A DNA stretch of 64,000 nucleotides from Pseudomonas sp. CFBP 13711 (GCF_014842265.1 NZ_JACYVI010000004.1:248001-312000), one strand, 5' to 3'. Positions 41,074-51,905 are shown, counted from the stretch's first letter. The notes: a model not told the origin generated them from the letters alone. Program-made: numbers and translations.

Positions 41074-41694
41074 ATGTCAGCCGTTCGCAGCAAGATCTGC
41101 GGGATTACCTGCATAGAAGATGCGTTGGCCGCCGTTGACGCGGGAGCTGACGCCATCGGGCTGGTGTTTTATCCCAAGAGCCCGCGCTTCGTGACGGTGG
41201 AGCAGGCCCAGGCTATCGTTGCCGCGCTGCCGCCCTTCGTCAGCACCGTCGGCCTGTTCGTCAATGCCGAGCGCGCTGACTTGAAAGCGTTGCTCGACGT
41301 CGTTCCCCTCGACCTCATTCAGTTTCACGGCGATGAAACCCCTGAGCAGTGCGAGGGATACAACCGTCCGTACATCAAGGCCCTGCGCGTTCAGGCCGGC
41401 GACGACATCGCGGCCAGTTGCGATGCCTACGCCAACGCCTGCGGCATCCTGCTCGACGCTTATGTCGCGGGCATTCCGGGCGGGACGGGTGAAACCTTCG
41501 ATTGGGCGCTGATTCCAAAACATTTGAGCAAACCGGTGATTCTCGCCGGTGGCCTGACCTCGGCCAACGTTTCCCAGGCCATCGCGCAGGTGCAGCCCTA
41601 CGCGGTTGATGTGAGCGGCGGGGTGGAGAAGTCCAAAGGACTGAAGGACCACGACAAGATCCGTGCATTCATGAGTGCTGTACACGGGGCTTAG
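41074..41694 (+). CDS. trpF: Phosphoribosylanthranilate isomerase
   Basis: 206 residues, a TIM barrel enzyme of tryptophan synthesis. The catalytic Cys is in KICGIT (near 7-12), QFHGDE lies near 80-85, and AGGLTSANV and [15 protein letters not shown] close the barrel. It lies apart from the other trp genes, between truA and accD, as in all pseudomonads. Confidence 0.96.
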   Translation: MSAVRSKICGITCIEDALAAVDAGADAIGLVFYPKSPRFVTVEQAQAIVAALPPFVSTVGLFVNAERADLKALLDVVPLDLIQFHGDETPEQCEGYNRPYIKALRVQAGDDIAASCDAYANACGILLDAYVAGIPGGTGETFDWALIPKHLSKPVILAGGLTSANVSQAIAQVQPYAVDVSGGVEKSKGLKDHDKIRAFMSAVHGA

Positions 41695-41701
41695 GGCATT
41701 T

Positions 41702-41750
41702 GCCCGGCAACATTGGCCGGGATGTGACGGCGGACCAACGGTCGCCGTCC
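41702..41750 (+). promoter_or_regulatory. Paired hairpins in the accD leader
   Basis: CCCGGC (41703-41708) pairs with GCCGGG (41716-41721), and right after it GACGGC/GACC (41726-41736) pairs with GGTC/GCCGTC (41740-41749). They start the 284-bp gap between trpF and accD. There is no T tract, so they may end trpF mRNA by stabilising it, or belong to an accD leader. Confidence 0.4.
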
Positions 41751-41978
41751 ACTAGCCTGCCATCCGCTGATGCGCGTGGCCGAATTGATTGAGCGAAGAC
41801 GTCTTGCGTCTCGTGATGGAAGTTGAGAGTGGTGTTGGTGAATGTTGTTCTGGCAGGTCAGGCCTCGCGCCGATCGCTGTACGACATTTGGCGGCACCGT
41901 ACATGACATTGGTTTAAGGGCATGCGCATGGCACCGATTGCCATCGCGTTCGAGCCATCGGTACTGGAGAAAGAAAGC

Positions 41979-42899
41979 ATGAGCAACTGGTTGGTAGACA
42001 AACTGATCCCTTCGATCATGCGTTCCGAGGTCAAGAAGAGCTCGGTGCCCGAAGGTCTGTGGCACAAGTGCCCGTCCTGCGAAGCGGTGCTGTATCGCCC
42101 GGAGCTGGAAAAGACCCTGGACGTCTGCCCGAAGTGCAACCACCACATGCGCATCGGCGCCCGTGCCCGTCTGAATATCTTCCTGGACGCCGAAGGCCGT
42201 CAGGAGATCGGCGTTGATCTGGAGCCGGTGGACCGTCTGAAATTCCGCGACGGCAAGAAGTACAAGGATCGCCTGGTCGCCGCGCAGAAGCAGACCGGTG
42301 AAAAGGACGCGCTGATTTCCATGAGCGGCACCCTGTTGGGCATGCCGGTGGTGTGCAGCGCATTCGAGTTCTCCTTCATGGGCGGCTCGATGGGTGCGGT
42401 CGTGGGTGAGCGCTTCGTACAAGCCGCCAACTACGCGCTGGAAAACCGTTGCCCGATGATCTGCTTTGCGGCCTCCGGCGGTGCGCGCATGCAGGAAGCG
42501 CTGATCTCTCTGATGCAGATGGCCAAGACCTCGGCCGTGCTGGCGCGTCTTCGTGAAGAAGGCCTGCCGTTTATTTCCGTGCTGACCGACCCGGTCTACG
42601 GCGGTGTTTCTGCCAGTCTGGCGATGCTGGGCGACATCATTGTCGCCGAGCCCAAGGCCCTGATCGGCTTCGCCGGCCCTCGCGTGATCGAGCAGACCGT
42701 GCGCGAGAAGCTGCCGGAAGGCTTCCAGCGCAGCGAATTCCTGCTCGACCATGGCGCGATCGACATGATCATCCACCGTCAGGAACTGCGTCAGCGTCTG
42801 GGTAACGTCCTGGCGCAGATGATGGGGCTGCCGACGCCGAAATTCGTGGCGCCGAAACTTGAGCCGATCGTTGTGCCGCCTGCTCCGGCCAACCTATGA
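41979..42899 (+). CDS. accD: Acetyl-CoA carboxylase carboxyltransferase subunit beta
   Basis: 306 residues. It transfers CO2 from biotin to acetyl-CoA together with AccA. The N-terminal C4 zinc ribbon (CPSC ... CPKC, about 29-50) is followed by the crotonase-like domain with [19 protein letters not shown] (near 168-186) and [10 protein letters not shown]. The start [11 protein letters not shown] at 41979 has GGAGAAAG before it, and an in-frame upstream ATG (41922) adds a non-conserved leader. Confidence 0.96.
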   Translation: MSNWLVDKLIPSIMRSEVKKSSVPEGLWHKCPSCEAVLYRPELEKTLDVCPKCNHHMRIGARARLNIFLDAEGRQEIGVDLEPVDRLKFRDGKKYKDRLVAAQKQTGEKDALISMSGTLLGMPVVCSAFEFSFMGGSMGAVVGERFVQAANYALENRCPMICFAASGGARMQEALISLMQMAKTSAVLARLREEGLPFISVLTDPVYGGVSASLAMLGDIIVAEPKALIGFAGPRVIEQTVREKLPEGFQRSEFLLDHGAIDMIIHRQELRQRLGNVLAQMMGLPTPKFVAPKLEPIVVPPAPANL

Positions 42900-44182
42900 C
42901 CGCACGCTCTTTGAGCGACTGGCTCAGTTACCTGGAACAACTGCACCCCTCGGCCATCGACATGGGGCTGGAACGTTCGCAGCAGGTGGCCACGCAGATG
43001 GGCCTGACCCGGCCGGCGCCGAAAGTGATCACCGTCACCGGCACCAACGGCAAGGGCTCGACCTGCGCATTCGTTGCTTCTTTGTTGCAGGCACAGGGCC
43101 TGAAGGTCGGCGTTTACAGTTCGCCGCACCTGCTGCGCTACAACGAGCGTGTCCAGGTGCAGGGCGTTGAGGCGACTGACGCCGAGCTGTGCGCGGCGTT
43201 CGAGGTGGTCGAGCGTGGCCGTGGCGACGTCTCCCTGACTTACTTCGAGATGGGCACGCTGGCAGCCTTCTGGCTGTTCGAGCACGCCGGGCTGGACGCC
43301 GTCGTGCTGGAAGTCGGTCTCGGCGGGCGGCTCGATACGGTCAACCTGATCGACGCCGACATGGCGCTGGTCACCAGCATTGGTGTCGATCACGCGGAGT
43401 TTCTAGGCAATACCCGTGAGAGCGTGGCCTTCGAGAAGGCCGGGATATTCCGTGAAGGAAAGCCCGCGCTGTGCGGCGATCTCGATCCACCGCAGCCATT
43501 GCTCGACAAGGCGCGGTCACTGAATTGCCCGCTGTCGCTGCGCGGTCGCGATTTCGAGGTGCAGATCAACGCGACGGGTTGGGACTGGTCGGGCACCGAC
43601 GCAAACGGCCGGAAAGTCGAACTGCATTCGCTGCCGTTACTCGACCTGCCCATGCAGAACGCGGCCCTGGCGCTGCAGGCCTACCTGCTGCTGGATTTGC
43701 CGTGGGATGAGGCGACCCTTCGCGATGCGCTCGTCAACACGCGCGTCACTGGTCGCCTTGATCGTCGCAGCATCGACTGGCAGGGCAAATCGCTGAGCCT
43801 TCTGCTGGATGTCGGCCATAACCCCCATGCGGCAACGTTTCTCGCCCAGCGCCTGAATCAGCGACCGGTGGCAGGCAAGCGGCTGGCGGTGTTCGGTCTG
43901 CTCAATGACAAGGACCTGCAAGGCGTTCTGGCGGAGTTGATCGAAACGTTCAGCAGCTGGGCCGTGGCGCCGCTGCCAACGCCGCGCAGTCGTCCGGCAC
44001 AAGAGATCGAACAGGCGTTGCAGAACCTTGGCGCTCGCGTGACGTCTCACCCGAGTATCGCGCTGGCGCTTGAAGCCCAGTGCGCCCACGCGACAGCCGA
44101 CGACGAGATTGTTCTGTTCGGGTCTTTTTACTGCGTAGCCGAGGCCCTGGAATGGCTTGCTGGCGCGTCACGGAGGAAGTGA
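42896..44182 (+). CDS. folC: Bifunctional folylpolyglutamate/dihydrofolate synthase
   Basis: 428 residues, Mur-ligase fold. The ATP loop [12 protein letters not shown] (about 48-59) and the DVGHNPHA segment (near 301-308) are clear. It adds glutamate to dihydropteroate and folates. Four-base overlap with accD. Confidence 0.95.
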   Translation: MTARSLSDWLSYLEQLHPSAIDMGLERSQQVATQMGLTRPAPKVITVTGTNGKGSTCAFVASLLQAQGLKVGVYSSPHLLRYNERVQVQGVEATDAELCAAFEVVERGRGDVSLTYFEMGTLAAFWLFEHAGLDAVVLEVGLGGRLDTVNLIDADMALVTSIGVDHAEFLGNTRESVAFEKAGIFREGKPALCGDLDPPQPLLDKARSLNCPLSLRGRDFEVQINATGWDWSGTDANGRKVELHSLPLLDLPMQNAALALQAYLLLDLPWDEATLRDALVNTRVTGRLDRRSIDWQGKSLSLLLDVGHNPHAATFLAQRLNQRPVAGKRLAVFGLLNDKDLQGVLAELIETFSSWAVAPLPTPRSRPAQEIEQALQNLGARVTSHPSIALALEAQCAHATADDEIVLFGSFYCVAEALEWLAGASRRK

Positions 44183-44185
44183 CAC

Positions 44186-44890
44186 ATGGCTTTGCTGGAT
44201 AAAGCGTACAAACAGCGCATGGTGGGAGCGTTGGTGCTGATTGCCATCGCGGTGATTTTTCTGCCGATGCTGTTTTCGCGTCAGGACGAAGCCCGCCGTG
44301 TGCAGGTCGATGCGCCTGCCGCTCCGCAAGCGCCGGCCACCTCGCCGATCAAGGTCGAGCCGGTCAGCGTGCCTGAACAGCAGCCATTGCCGCAGGAGCC
44401 CGTGCCGACCGATGACGAACTGACCCAGCCTGCTCAGTCCACCCATACTGCTCAGCCCGTTCAGCAGCGCACCAGTCAGCAGCCGCCGGCAATGCCCATT
44501 GCGCCAGCGCCTTCCAAGCCTGTGGCTGCTGCGCCTAAGGCCGTTCAGACCGCGCCCGCGAAACCTGCTCCGGCGCCGACACCTGCACCCGCTCAAGCGC
44601 CAGCACCCGTCGCATCGGCGGCTGACACCAGCCGAGTCGATGCAAATGGTCTGTCGGTCACGTGGTCGGTGCAACTGGCGAGCCTGTCCAACCGCGCCAA
44701 CGCCGACAATCTGCAGAAGACCCTGCGCACTCAGGGCTACAACGCCTACATCCGCACCTCCGATGGCGTGAACCGTGTCTTCGTGGGCCCGGTGATCGAG
44801 CGCGCCGAAGCCGATCGTCTGCGTGACACGCTGGAAAAGCAGCAGAAAATCAAAGGCATCGTCGTGCGCTTCCAGCCGGAGCGTAGGTAA
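44186..44890 (+). CDS. dedD: SPOR-domain cell-division protein DedD
   Basis: 234 residues: a short cytoplasmic part, one membrane helix (about 11-29), a Pro/Ala/Gln-rich periplasmic linker, and a C-terminal SPOR domain (about 158-232: WSVQLASLSNRANADNL ... RVFVGPVIERAEADRL) that binds denuded septal peptidoglycan. The folC-dedD-cvpA-purF order is standard. Confidence 0.92.
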   Translation: MALLDKAYKQRMVGALVLIAIAVIFLPMLFSRQDEARRVQVDAPAAPQAPATSPIKVEPVSVPEQQPLPQEPVPTDDELTQPAQSTHTAQPVQQRTSQQPPAMPIAPAPSKPVAAAPKAVQTAPAKPAPAPTPAPAQAPAPVASAADTSRVDANGLSVTWSVQLASLSNRANADNLQKTLRTQGYNAYIRTSDGVNRVFVGPVIERAEADRLRDTLEKQQKIKGIVVRFQPERR

Positions 44891-44911
44891 CTCGACTGAC
44901 GCCTTCCCCCA

Positions 44912-45004
44912 GTAGGACCGGCTTTAGCCGGGAAGAGGCCGGATCAGCCACCCTCGATTTCGCGGTGTGGCAAATGCCGCCTTCCCGGCTAAAGCCGGTC
45001 CCAC
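44912..45004. repeat. REPIN (CCCGGC-type)
   Basis: The arm beginning GTAGGACCGGCTTTAGCCGG (44912-44935) is mirrored by CTTCCCGGCTAAAGCCGGTC (44981-45000) around a 45-bp spacer. Same family as the pair at 1238-1320. It lies between dedD and the cvpA promoter. Confidence 0.88.
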
Positions 45005-45110
45005 CAGGGAAGGGGCCGGATCTGACACCCTCGACTTAGGGTTCAACCCGCCCCGACCTCGAACAAAGTCCAATAGTTCGCCTTAATTGGCCTTCATCCG
45101 CAATCGCTGC

Positions 45111-45139
45111 TTACCGGCAGGCGAGTGCTCTGCTAAAAT
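45111..45139 (+). promoter_or_regulatory. Promoter of cvpA-purF
   Basis: TTACCG (45111-45116), 17-bp spacer, TAAAAT (45134-45139) with an extended TGC just before it, about 31 bases upstream of the cvpA GTG. Confidence 0.6.
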
Positions 45140-45169
45140 CCGCCGCCTTATCAGTCTGTAGGCTGCGAC

Positions 45170-45757
45170 GTGTCATTTACTCCGGTTGACTGGGCGATCA
45201 TTGCAATTGTCGCCATCTCCGCTTTGATCAGTCTCAAGCGCGGCTTCGTCAAAGAAGCACTGTCCTTGCTGACGTGGATCATCGCAGGTGCCGTCGCCTG
45301 GATGTTTGGCGGATCGCTGGCCCAGTATCTGGTCAACTACATCGAAGCACCTTCGGCGCGCGTGATTGCGGGCTGCACCATTCTTTTCGTCGCCACACTG
45401 CTGGTCGGCGCCATGGTCAACTTTCTGATTGGAGAACTGATTCGCGTCACCGGGCTGTCCGGGACCGATCGTTTTCTGGGCATGGTCTTCGGCGCGGCGC
45501 GCGGAGCCTTGCTGGTTGTCGTCGCGGTCGGGCTGTTGAGCCTGGGCCCGGTGCAACAGGATCAATGGTGGCAGCAGTCCAGGCTGCTCCCGCAATTTGT
45601 CATGGTCGCTGACTGGTCGAAAAACCTGATTCTCGGGATGTCCAGCAAGTGGCTAGCCAGCGGAGTCAGCGTACCTGTTGACATCCCGTTCAAGGATCAC
45701 CTCCTGCCGCCTACAACGCCGCCGGAAGTGTTCGGTAAATCCAGTTCCACTAAGTAG
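45170..45757 (+). CDS. cvpA: Colicin V production family membrane protein CvpA
   Basis: 195 residues with four hydrophobic helices (about 4-22, 30-50, 65-88, 102-122) and the family start FTPVDWAIIAIVAISALISLKRGF. In E. coli it is needed for colicin V export and envelope homeostasis; the molecular role is unknown. A GTG start at 45170 fits the family. It lies 12 bp before purF. Confidence 0.93.
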   Translation: MSFTPVDWAIIAIVAISALISLKRGFVKEALSLLTWIIAGAVAWMFGGSLAQYLVNYIEAPSARVIAGCTILFVATLLVGAMVNFLIGELIRVTGLSGTDRFLGMVFGAARGALLVVVAVGLLSLGPVQQDQWWQQSRLLPQFVMVADWSKNLILGMSSKWLASGVSVPVDIPFKDHLLPPTTPPEVFGKSSSTK

Positions 45758-45769
45758 GGGTTGTGTCGC

Positions 45770-47278
<1,509 letters not shown>

Positions 47279-47299
47279 TCCAGACAAGGAGCAGGCGGC

Positions 47300-48511
47300 A
47301 TGACTCAGGAATGGGATGCCGGTCGACTGGACAGCGATCTCGAGGGCGTCGGTTTCGACACCCTCGCGGTTCGTGCCGGTCAGCACCGCACGCCGGAACG
47401 CGAACACAGCGATCCACTGTTTTTCACGTCCAGCTACGTGTTCCGCACGGCAGCCGAGGCGGCCGCGACCTTCGCCGGAGAGATTCCCGGCAACGTCTAT
47501 TCGCGCTACACCAACCCGACCGTGGCTTCGTTCGAAGAGCGCATGGCCGCGCTGGAAGGCGGCGAGCAGGCGGTGGCGACGTCCACCGGTATGTCCGCCA
47601 TTCTCGCTACGGTAATGAGCTTCTGCAGCGCCGGCGACCATGTGCTGGTGTCGAAAAGCGTGTTCGGGTCGACCATCAGCCTGTTTGAAAAGTACTTCAA
47701 GCGCTTCGGGGTCGAGGTCGATTACGTCCCCCTCGCCGAATTGTCCGGCTGGGACGCGGCGATCAAACCGAATACCAAGATGCTGTTTGTCGAATCGCCT
47801 TCCAACCCGTTGGCGGAGCTGGTCGACATCAGCGGGCTGGCGGAAATCGCCCACGCCAAGGGCACGCTGCTGGTGGTCGATAACTGCTTCTGCACCCCGG
47901 CCCTGCAGCAGCCGCTGCGCATGGGGGCGGACGTGGTCGTGCACTCGGCGACCAAGTTCATCGACGGTCAAGGCCGCGCCATGGGTGGCGTGGTGGTCGG
48001 TCGCAGCGAACTGATGAAAGAAGTCGTCGGTTTTCTGCGCACCGCGGGCCCGAGCCTGAGCCCGTTCAACGCCTGGCTGTTCCTCAAGGGGCTCGAAACC
48101 CTGAACATCCGCATGAGTGCCCATTGCCAGAGCGCCCTTGAACTGGCGCAGTGGCTCGAACAGCAGGAGGGCATCGAGAAGGTGCATTACTCCGGTCTCG
48201 AGAGCCACCCGCAGCACGCGTTGGCCAAACGTCAGCAGAAGGCGTTCGGCGCGGTGGTGAGCTTTGAAGTGAAGGGTGGCAAGGATGGCGCGTGGCGCTT
48301 CATCGATGCCACGCGGTTGATCTCGATCACCGCCAACCTGGGCGACACCAAGACCACCATCACCCACCCGAGCACCACGTCCCACGGTCGGCTGTCGCCG
48401 CAGGAACGTGAAGCCGCCGGTATTCGTGACAGCCTGATCCGCGTTGCGGTAGGGCTGGAAGACGTCGCTGACCTGCAGGCGGATCTCGCGCGGGGTCTGG
48501 CTGCGTTGTAA
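47300..48511 (+). CDS. metZ: O-succinylhomoserine sulfhydrylase
   Basis: 403 residues, Cys/Met-metabolism PLP enzyme. The PLP-Lys is in VHSATKFIDGQGRAMGG (near 213-229), and SRYTNPTVASFEERMAALEGGE (near 68-89) is the family signature. It makes homocysteine directly from O-succinylhomoserine and sulfide, the route used by Pseudomonas. It follows purF by 21 bp and ends at a strong terminator. Confidence 0.96.
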   Translation: MTQEWDAGRLDSDLEGVGFDTLAVRAGQHRTPEREHSDPLFFTSSYVFRTAAEAAATFAGEIPGNVYSRYTNPTVASFEERMAALEGGEQAVATSTGMSAILATVMSFCSAGDHVLVSKSVFGSTISLFEKYFKRFGVEVDYVPLAELSGWDAAIKPNTKMLFVESPSNPLAELVDISGLAEIAHAKGTLLVVDNCFCTPALQQPLRMGADVVVHSATKFIDGQGRAMGGVVVGRSELMKEVVGFLRTAGPSLSPFNAWLFLKGLETLNIRMSAHCQSALELAQWLEQQEGIEKVHYSGLESHPQHALAKRQQKAFGAVVSFEVKGGKDGAWRFIDATRLISITANLGDTKTTITHPSTTSHGRLSPQEREAAGIRDSLIRVAVGLEDVADLQADLARGLAAL

Positions 48512-48528
48512 GCAGGTGCCTGAACAAG

Positions 48529-48556
48529 AAAGCGAGCCTCGGGGCTCGCTTTTTTG
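48529..48556 (+). terminator. Intrinsic terminator after metZ
   Basis: AGCGAGCC (48531-48538) pairs with GGCTCGCT (48543-48550), then six T. Confidence 0.92.
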
Positions 48557-48623
48557 TTCCTGATGTGCAGCTTCGTGCTTGCTGCTAAAAATCGCTCTTT
48601 TTAAAAAAACTTCAAGCGGGCTA

Positions 48624-48652
48624 TTGACTTAGGTTCGTCACCTGCGTAAATT
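48624..48652 (+). promoter_or_regulatory. Promoter of the tRNA cluster with GC-rich discriminator
   Basis: TTGACT (48624-48629), 17-bp spacer, TAAATT (48647-48652), followed by TCGCGGCC. A GC-rich discriminator directly after the -10 is the hallmark of stringently controlled stable-RNA promoters. Confidence 0.75.
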
Positions 48653-48672
48653 TCGCGGCCTCAGCGAAGCAA

Positions 48673-48748
48673 GGGTGATTAGCTCAGCCGGGAGAGCATC
48701 TGCCTTACAAGCAGAGGGTCGGCGGTTCGATCCCGTCATCACCCACCA
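48673..48748 (+). tRNA. tRNA-Val (TAC)
   Basis: 76 bases with CCA encoded. The acceptor GGGTGAT pairs with ATCACCC, the anticodon loop CTTACAA gives TAC, and the T-loop is GGTTCGATCC. It is the first tRNA of a three-gene cluster transcribed from the promoter at 48624. Confidence 0.97.
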
Positions 48749-48822
48749 TCGTTGAGTGTTTCACAGCAGCATCAGACGCTGAAGGATACTGAGATTCAGC
48801 AGGACGAAAGTCCACGCAATGC

Positions 48823-48899
48823 GCAGCGGTAGTTCAGTCGGTTAGAATACCGGCCTGTCACGCCGGGGGTCGCGGGTTCGAGTCCCGTCCGCTGCGCCA
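48823..48899 (+). tRNA. tRNA-Asp (GTC), copy 1
   Basis: 77 bases with CCA encoded. The acceptor GCAGCGG pairs with CCGCTGC, the anticodon stem-loop is CGGCCTGTCACGCCG with GTC, and the T-arm is GCGGGTTCGAGTCCCG. It is identical to copy 2. Confidence 0.97.
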
Positions 48900-49021
48900 C
48901 ATTTTCCGAATTGGGGTTTCCCGGTTTGAGATTGAAAACCAAGGTTTTCGGTCAGTGTTTTACGAAGCAGGCCCAAGGGTCGGTTTCAACAGCGTTAAGC
49001 AGATGCAAATCTGTGCGACAA

Positions 49022-49098
49022 GCAGCGGTAGTTCAGTCGGTTAGAATACCGGCCTGTCACGCCGGGGGTCGCGGGTTCGAGTCCCGTCCGCTGCGCCA
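49022..49098 (+). tRNA. tRNA-Asp (GTC), copy 2
   Basis: Identical over all 77 bases to the copy at 48823, 122 bp downstream. The spacer is not duplicated. The cluster ends at the terminator at 49139. Confidence 0.97.
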
Positions 49099-49138
49099 TA
49101 CATAGCTTCGCGGTCCTTGAACGCCTTGAAGCAACAGA

Positions 49139-49166
49139 GAAAGCGATCCCTGGATCGCTTTTTTTG
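49139..49166 (+). terminator. Intrinsic terminator of the tRNA cluster
   Basis: AAGCGAT (49141-49147) pairs with ATCGCTT (49154-49160), loop CCCTGG, followed by seven T. Confidence 0.88.
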
Positions 49167-49213
49167 TGCCTGCGATTTGGCGAAAGCATCGCCTGTCGCG
49201 CTGGATGCTGCAC

Positions 49214-49245
49214 AGCCCGGCGATAAATGCCATCATCGCCGGCTG
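49214..49245 (+). promoter_or_regulatory. Hairpin in the aroA leader
   Basis: AGC-C-CGGCGAT (49214-49224) pairs with ATCGCCG-GCT (49235-49244). It is GC-rich, lies about 50 bases before the aroA start and has no T tract. Its function is unknown. Confidence 0.4.
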
Positions 49246-49294
49246 TAAACGCGGCGCTGTGCGGTGCCTGATTTCGAATTTGGAGAGCTGGACC

Positions 49295-50560
49295 ATGGGC
49301 ATGAACCAAACCATCACTGTCATCCCGCCGGGCGTACCGCTGACGGGCCATGTGTCGCCGCCCGGCTCGAAGTCCATCACCAACCGCGCGCTGCTCCTGG
49401 CAGCCCTCGCCAAGGGCACCAGCCATTTGCGCGGTGCACTGAAAAGCGACGATACCCGTCACATGTCCAACGCCCTGCGGCAGATGGGCGTGACCATCGA
49501 CGAGCCAGACGACACCAGCTTCGTCGTCACCAGCAGCGGGCATCTTGAGGCGCCGCAAGACGCGCTGTTCCTCGGCAATGCCGGGACCGCGGTACGATTC
49601 CTGACAGCGGCCGTGTGCACGGTGAATGGCAGCGTTACGCTGGACGGCGATCACTACATGCAGAAGCGCCCGATCGGCCCGTTGCTGGAGGCACTGCGCA
49701 AAGGCGGCTTGAACGCGGAAAGCGCCACCGGTTGTCCGCCGGTGGTGGTGCACGGGACCGGTTCGATCACCGCCACTCGCTTTGAAATCGACGGCGGCCT
49801 GTCGAGTCAGTACGTTTCCGCCCTGTTGATGGTGGCGGCCTGTGGCGATGCGCCGATTGAAGTGGCGCTGACCGGCAAGGAGATCGGCGCCCGTGGCTAC
49901 ATCGACCTGACCATCGCCTGCATGCGTGCGTTCGGGGCCGAGGTCGAGGTGCTGGATGATGCGTTGTGGCGCGTTGCGCCGACGGGTTACACCGCCTGCG
50001 ATTACCAGATTGAGCCCGACGCATCGGCCGCGACTTATTTGTGGGCTGCCGAGGCATTGACCGGCGGCAAGATCGACCTGGGCGTGGCGGGGGAGGCGTT
50101 CACTCAGCCAGACGCCAAGGCCATGGAAGTGATCGTGCAGTTTCCGAAGATGCCTGCGGTCATCAATGGCTCACAGATGCAGGACGCGATTCCTACACTG
50201 GCGGTGCTGGCAGCTTTCAACGAGACGCCGGTGCGCTTCGTCGATCTGGCTAACCTGCGAGTCAAGGAATGCGATCGCGTTCAGGCGCTGCACGATGGCC
50301 TGAATCAGGTCCGCCCCGGACTGGCCTCGGTAGAAGGGGATGACTTACTCGTTGCGTCTGATCCGAGTCTGGCGGGGACCAGCAGCGACGCCTTGATCAA
50401 CACGCACTCCGACCACCGCATTGCCATGTGTTTCGCGCTGGCCGGCTTGAAGGTGGCAGGCGTGCGGATTCAGGATCCGGAATGCGTCGGCAAAACTTAC
50501 CCCGGCTACTGGCGTGCGCTGGAATTCCTCGGCGTGAAATTGGTGCACGGCGAGGTCTGA
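49295..50560 (+). CDS. aroA: 3-phosphoshikimate 1-carboxyvinyltransferase, stand-alone AroA
   Basis: 421 residues. EPSP synthase joins shikimate-3-phosphate and PEP in the chorismate pathway. PEP/S3P-binding motifs are present: PGSKSITNRALLLAAL (23-38), NAGTAVRF (95-102), QKRPIGPLLEAL, SSQYVSALLM, RVKECDRV and HSDHRIAM. The NAGTAxRP motif has Phe102 where E. coli-type enzymes have Pro101. In most pseudomonads an AroA domain is fused to prephenate dehydrogenase, so this free-standing copy is probably a second EPSP synthase (inference). GGAGAG precedes the ATG. It follows the tRNA cluster, a common site for acquired genes. Confidence 0.9.
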   Translation: MGMNQTITVIPPGVPLTGHVSPPGSKSITNRALLLAALAKGTSHLRGALKSDDTRHMSNALRQMGVTIDEPDDTSFVVTSSGHLEAPQDALFLGNAGTAVRFLTAAVCTVNGSVTLDGDHYMQKRPIGPLLEALRKGGLNAESATGCPPVVVHGTGSITATRFEIDGGLSSQYVSALLMVAACGDAPIEVALTGKEIGARGYIDLTIACMRAFGAEVEVLDDALWRVAPTGYTACDYQIEPDASAATYLWAAEALTGGKIDLGVAGEAFTQPDAKAMEVIVQFPKMPAVINGSQMQDAIPTLAVLAAFNETPVRFVDLANLRVKECDRVQALHDGLNQVRPGLASVEGDDLLVASDPSLAGTSSDALINTHSDHRIAMCFALAGLKVAGVRIQDPECVGKTYPGYWRALEFLGVKLVHGEV

Positions 50561-50821
50561 AGCCCAGAGCATGCCGGGCCTGAGGCAGTCGACTGATCGA
50601 TGCCAGGCCCGGCGTGCCGATTTTTCCGACCCTCTTGCGGTCTGATCAGCGCACCCTGCGCTTCCCGGACAGGCCCACGGGTGCAGGCCCCGTGCACAGT
50701 TACCCTTTCGATGTATCCACACGGTTGCAAACTCTGCGTTGATCCCATGGCAGGCTTGTTGCAGACTTACCGGCGTTTTCTCCGGTCCACTTTCAGTCGA
50801 CCAATTGCCCCAGGATGTTTG

Positions 50822-51700
50822 ATGCCTAAATTACTGAGCTTTCGTACCGCATGCTGGGTCATTACCCTGCTGGCTGCCGCAGGCTGCTCGTCGAAAAAAC
50901 CGACGGTCTATGAGCATGAGAATTTCGACGATGCCGGGACGTTCTCCCGCAACTACCCGGTGTCGGATGCCGCCACCTGCGAAGCGGCCCGGCGGGCACT
51001 GCTGAGCCAGGGCTACATCATCACCAGCAGCGATCCCAAAGTGATCAGCGGCCATAAAAGCTTCCAGCAGACCGGCGAAACCCACATGGAGATCAGCTTC
51101 AACGTTGTGTGTGCGCCGGACGGCAGTGCCGACAACAAGACCACCATGTTCGCCAACGCACTGCAGGATCGCTATGCGTTGAAGAAGGTCAACAACTCGG
51201 CGAGCCTGGGGGTAGGGGTGCTGGGCTCGGTGTCTATGCCGATTGGCTCGACCGACGACTCGATGGTCAAGGTCGCCAGTGAAACCGTGGCATCGTCCAA
51301 GTTTTATGATCGTTTCTTCGGGCTGGTGGAAAACTTCCTGCCGCCTGAAGTGAAGAAAGCCGCGCACATTGAAGAGAAGCCAAAGACCGACCTGGGCATG
51401 CCTGAGCCGGTGCCGGGCAAACCGGCGGCGTTGACCGAGCAGAAGCCGGCGGCTGCACCTGCCGCTGCCGCCCCAGCTGCAACGACGCCAGTTGTGCCAG
51501 CGCCGTTGGCAACCCCTGCGACTCAGCCTGCGCCCGCTGCCGAACAGAGCAGCGAGCCAATGCCTGCGCCTGCCGAACCGGAGCCGTTGAAGGCCGAAAC
51601 AGCGACGCCTGCGGAGGCCGCGCCTGCCACAACGCCTGCGCCGGCAACGACCACCGAGCCGAGCGCTGCGCCAGCGGTTGAGTCAACGCCGGCGCAGTGA
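50822..51700 (+). CDS. DUF2242 lipoprotein
   Basis: 292 residues from the ATG at 50822. A signal peptide ends in the lipobox AAGC (Cys near 21). The DUF2242 domain (about 25-180, with YEHENFDDAGTFSRNYPV and MFANALQDRYALKK) is followed by a tail of over 90 residues rich in Ala, Pro, Thr and Glu, probably disordered. Family function is unknown. The longer upstream frame contains no signal peptide and no ribosome site. The 260-bp gap before it holds nothing I can identify. Confidence 0.85.
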   Translation: MPKLLSFRTACWVITLLAAAGCSSKKPTVYEHENFDDAGTFSRNYPVSDAATCEAARRALLSQGYIITSSDPKVISGHKSFQQTGETHMEISFNVVCAPDGSADNKTTMFANALQDRYALKKVNNSASLGVGVLGSVSMPIGSTDDSMVKVASETVASSKFYDRFFGLVENFLPPEVKKAAHIEEKPKTDLGMPEPVPGKPAALTEQKPAAAPAAAAPAATTPVVPAPLATPATQPAPAAEQSSEPMPAPAEPEPLKAETATPAEAAPATTPAPATTTEPSAAPAVESTPAQ

Positions 51701-51767
51701 GCTGCGCTGCTACTTCCCAGGTGAGGTGCCGCGTGCTGACACCGCACATGCAGCAAACTCAAAACCT

Positions 51768-51870
51768 GTGGGAGTGACTGGGGTGGCGCTCCACCTTGCT
51801 CACGAAGTGGTCATTTCAGCCACTGGAGGTTTAGTGGCTGTACTGAAGTCTTCGCGAGCAAGGGTGCGCT
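51768..51870. repeat. Degenerate REPIN (GCGAGC-type)
   Basis: GTGGGAGTGACTGG (from 51768) and CACCTTGCTCACGAAG (51792-51807) form one decayed REP. CTTCGCGAGCAAGGGTGCGC (51850-51869) is the inverted partner. The arms no longer match closely. Confidence 0.55.
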
Positions 51871-51905
51871 GGGCCTGCAGATCTTCGGTGTCGTTCGTAG
51901 CCGCA

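Noticed and set aside
48661..49100. Genomic island integrated at the tRNA-Asp genes
   Set aside because: No integrase, no direct repeat of a tRNA 3' end downstream, and the following genes are metabolic with ordinary base composition.
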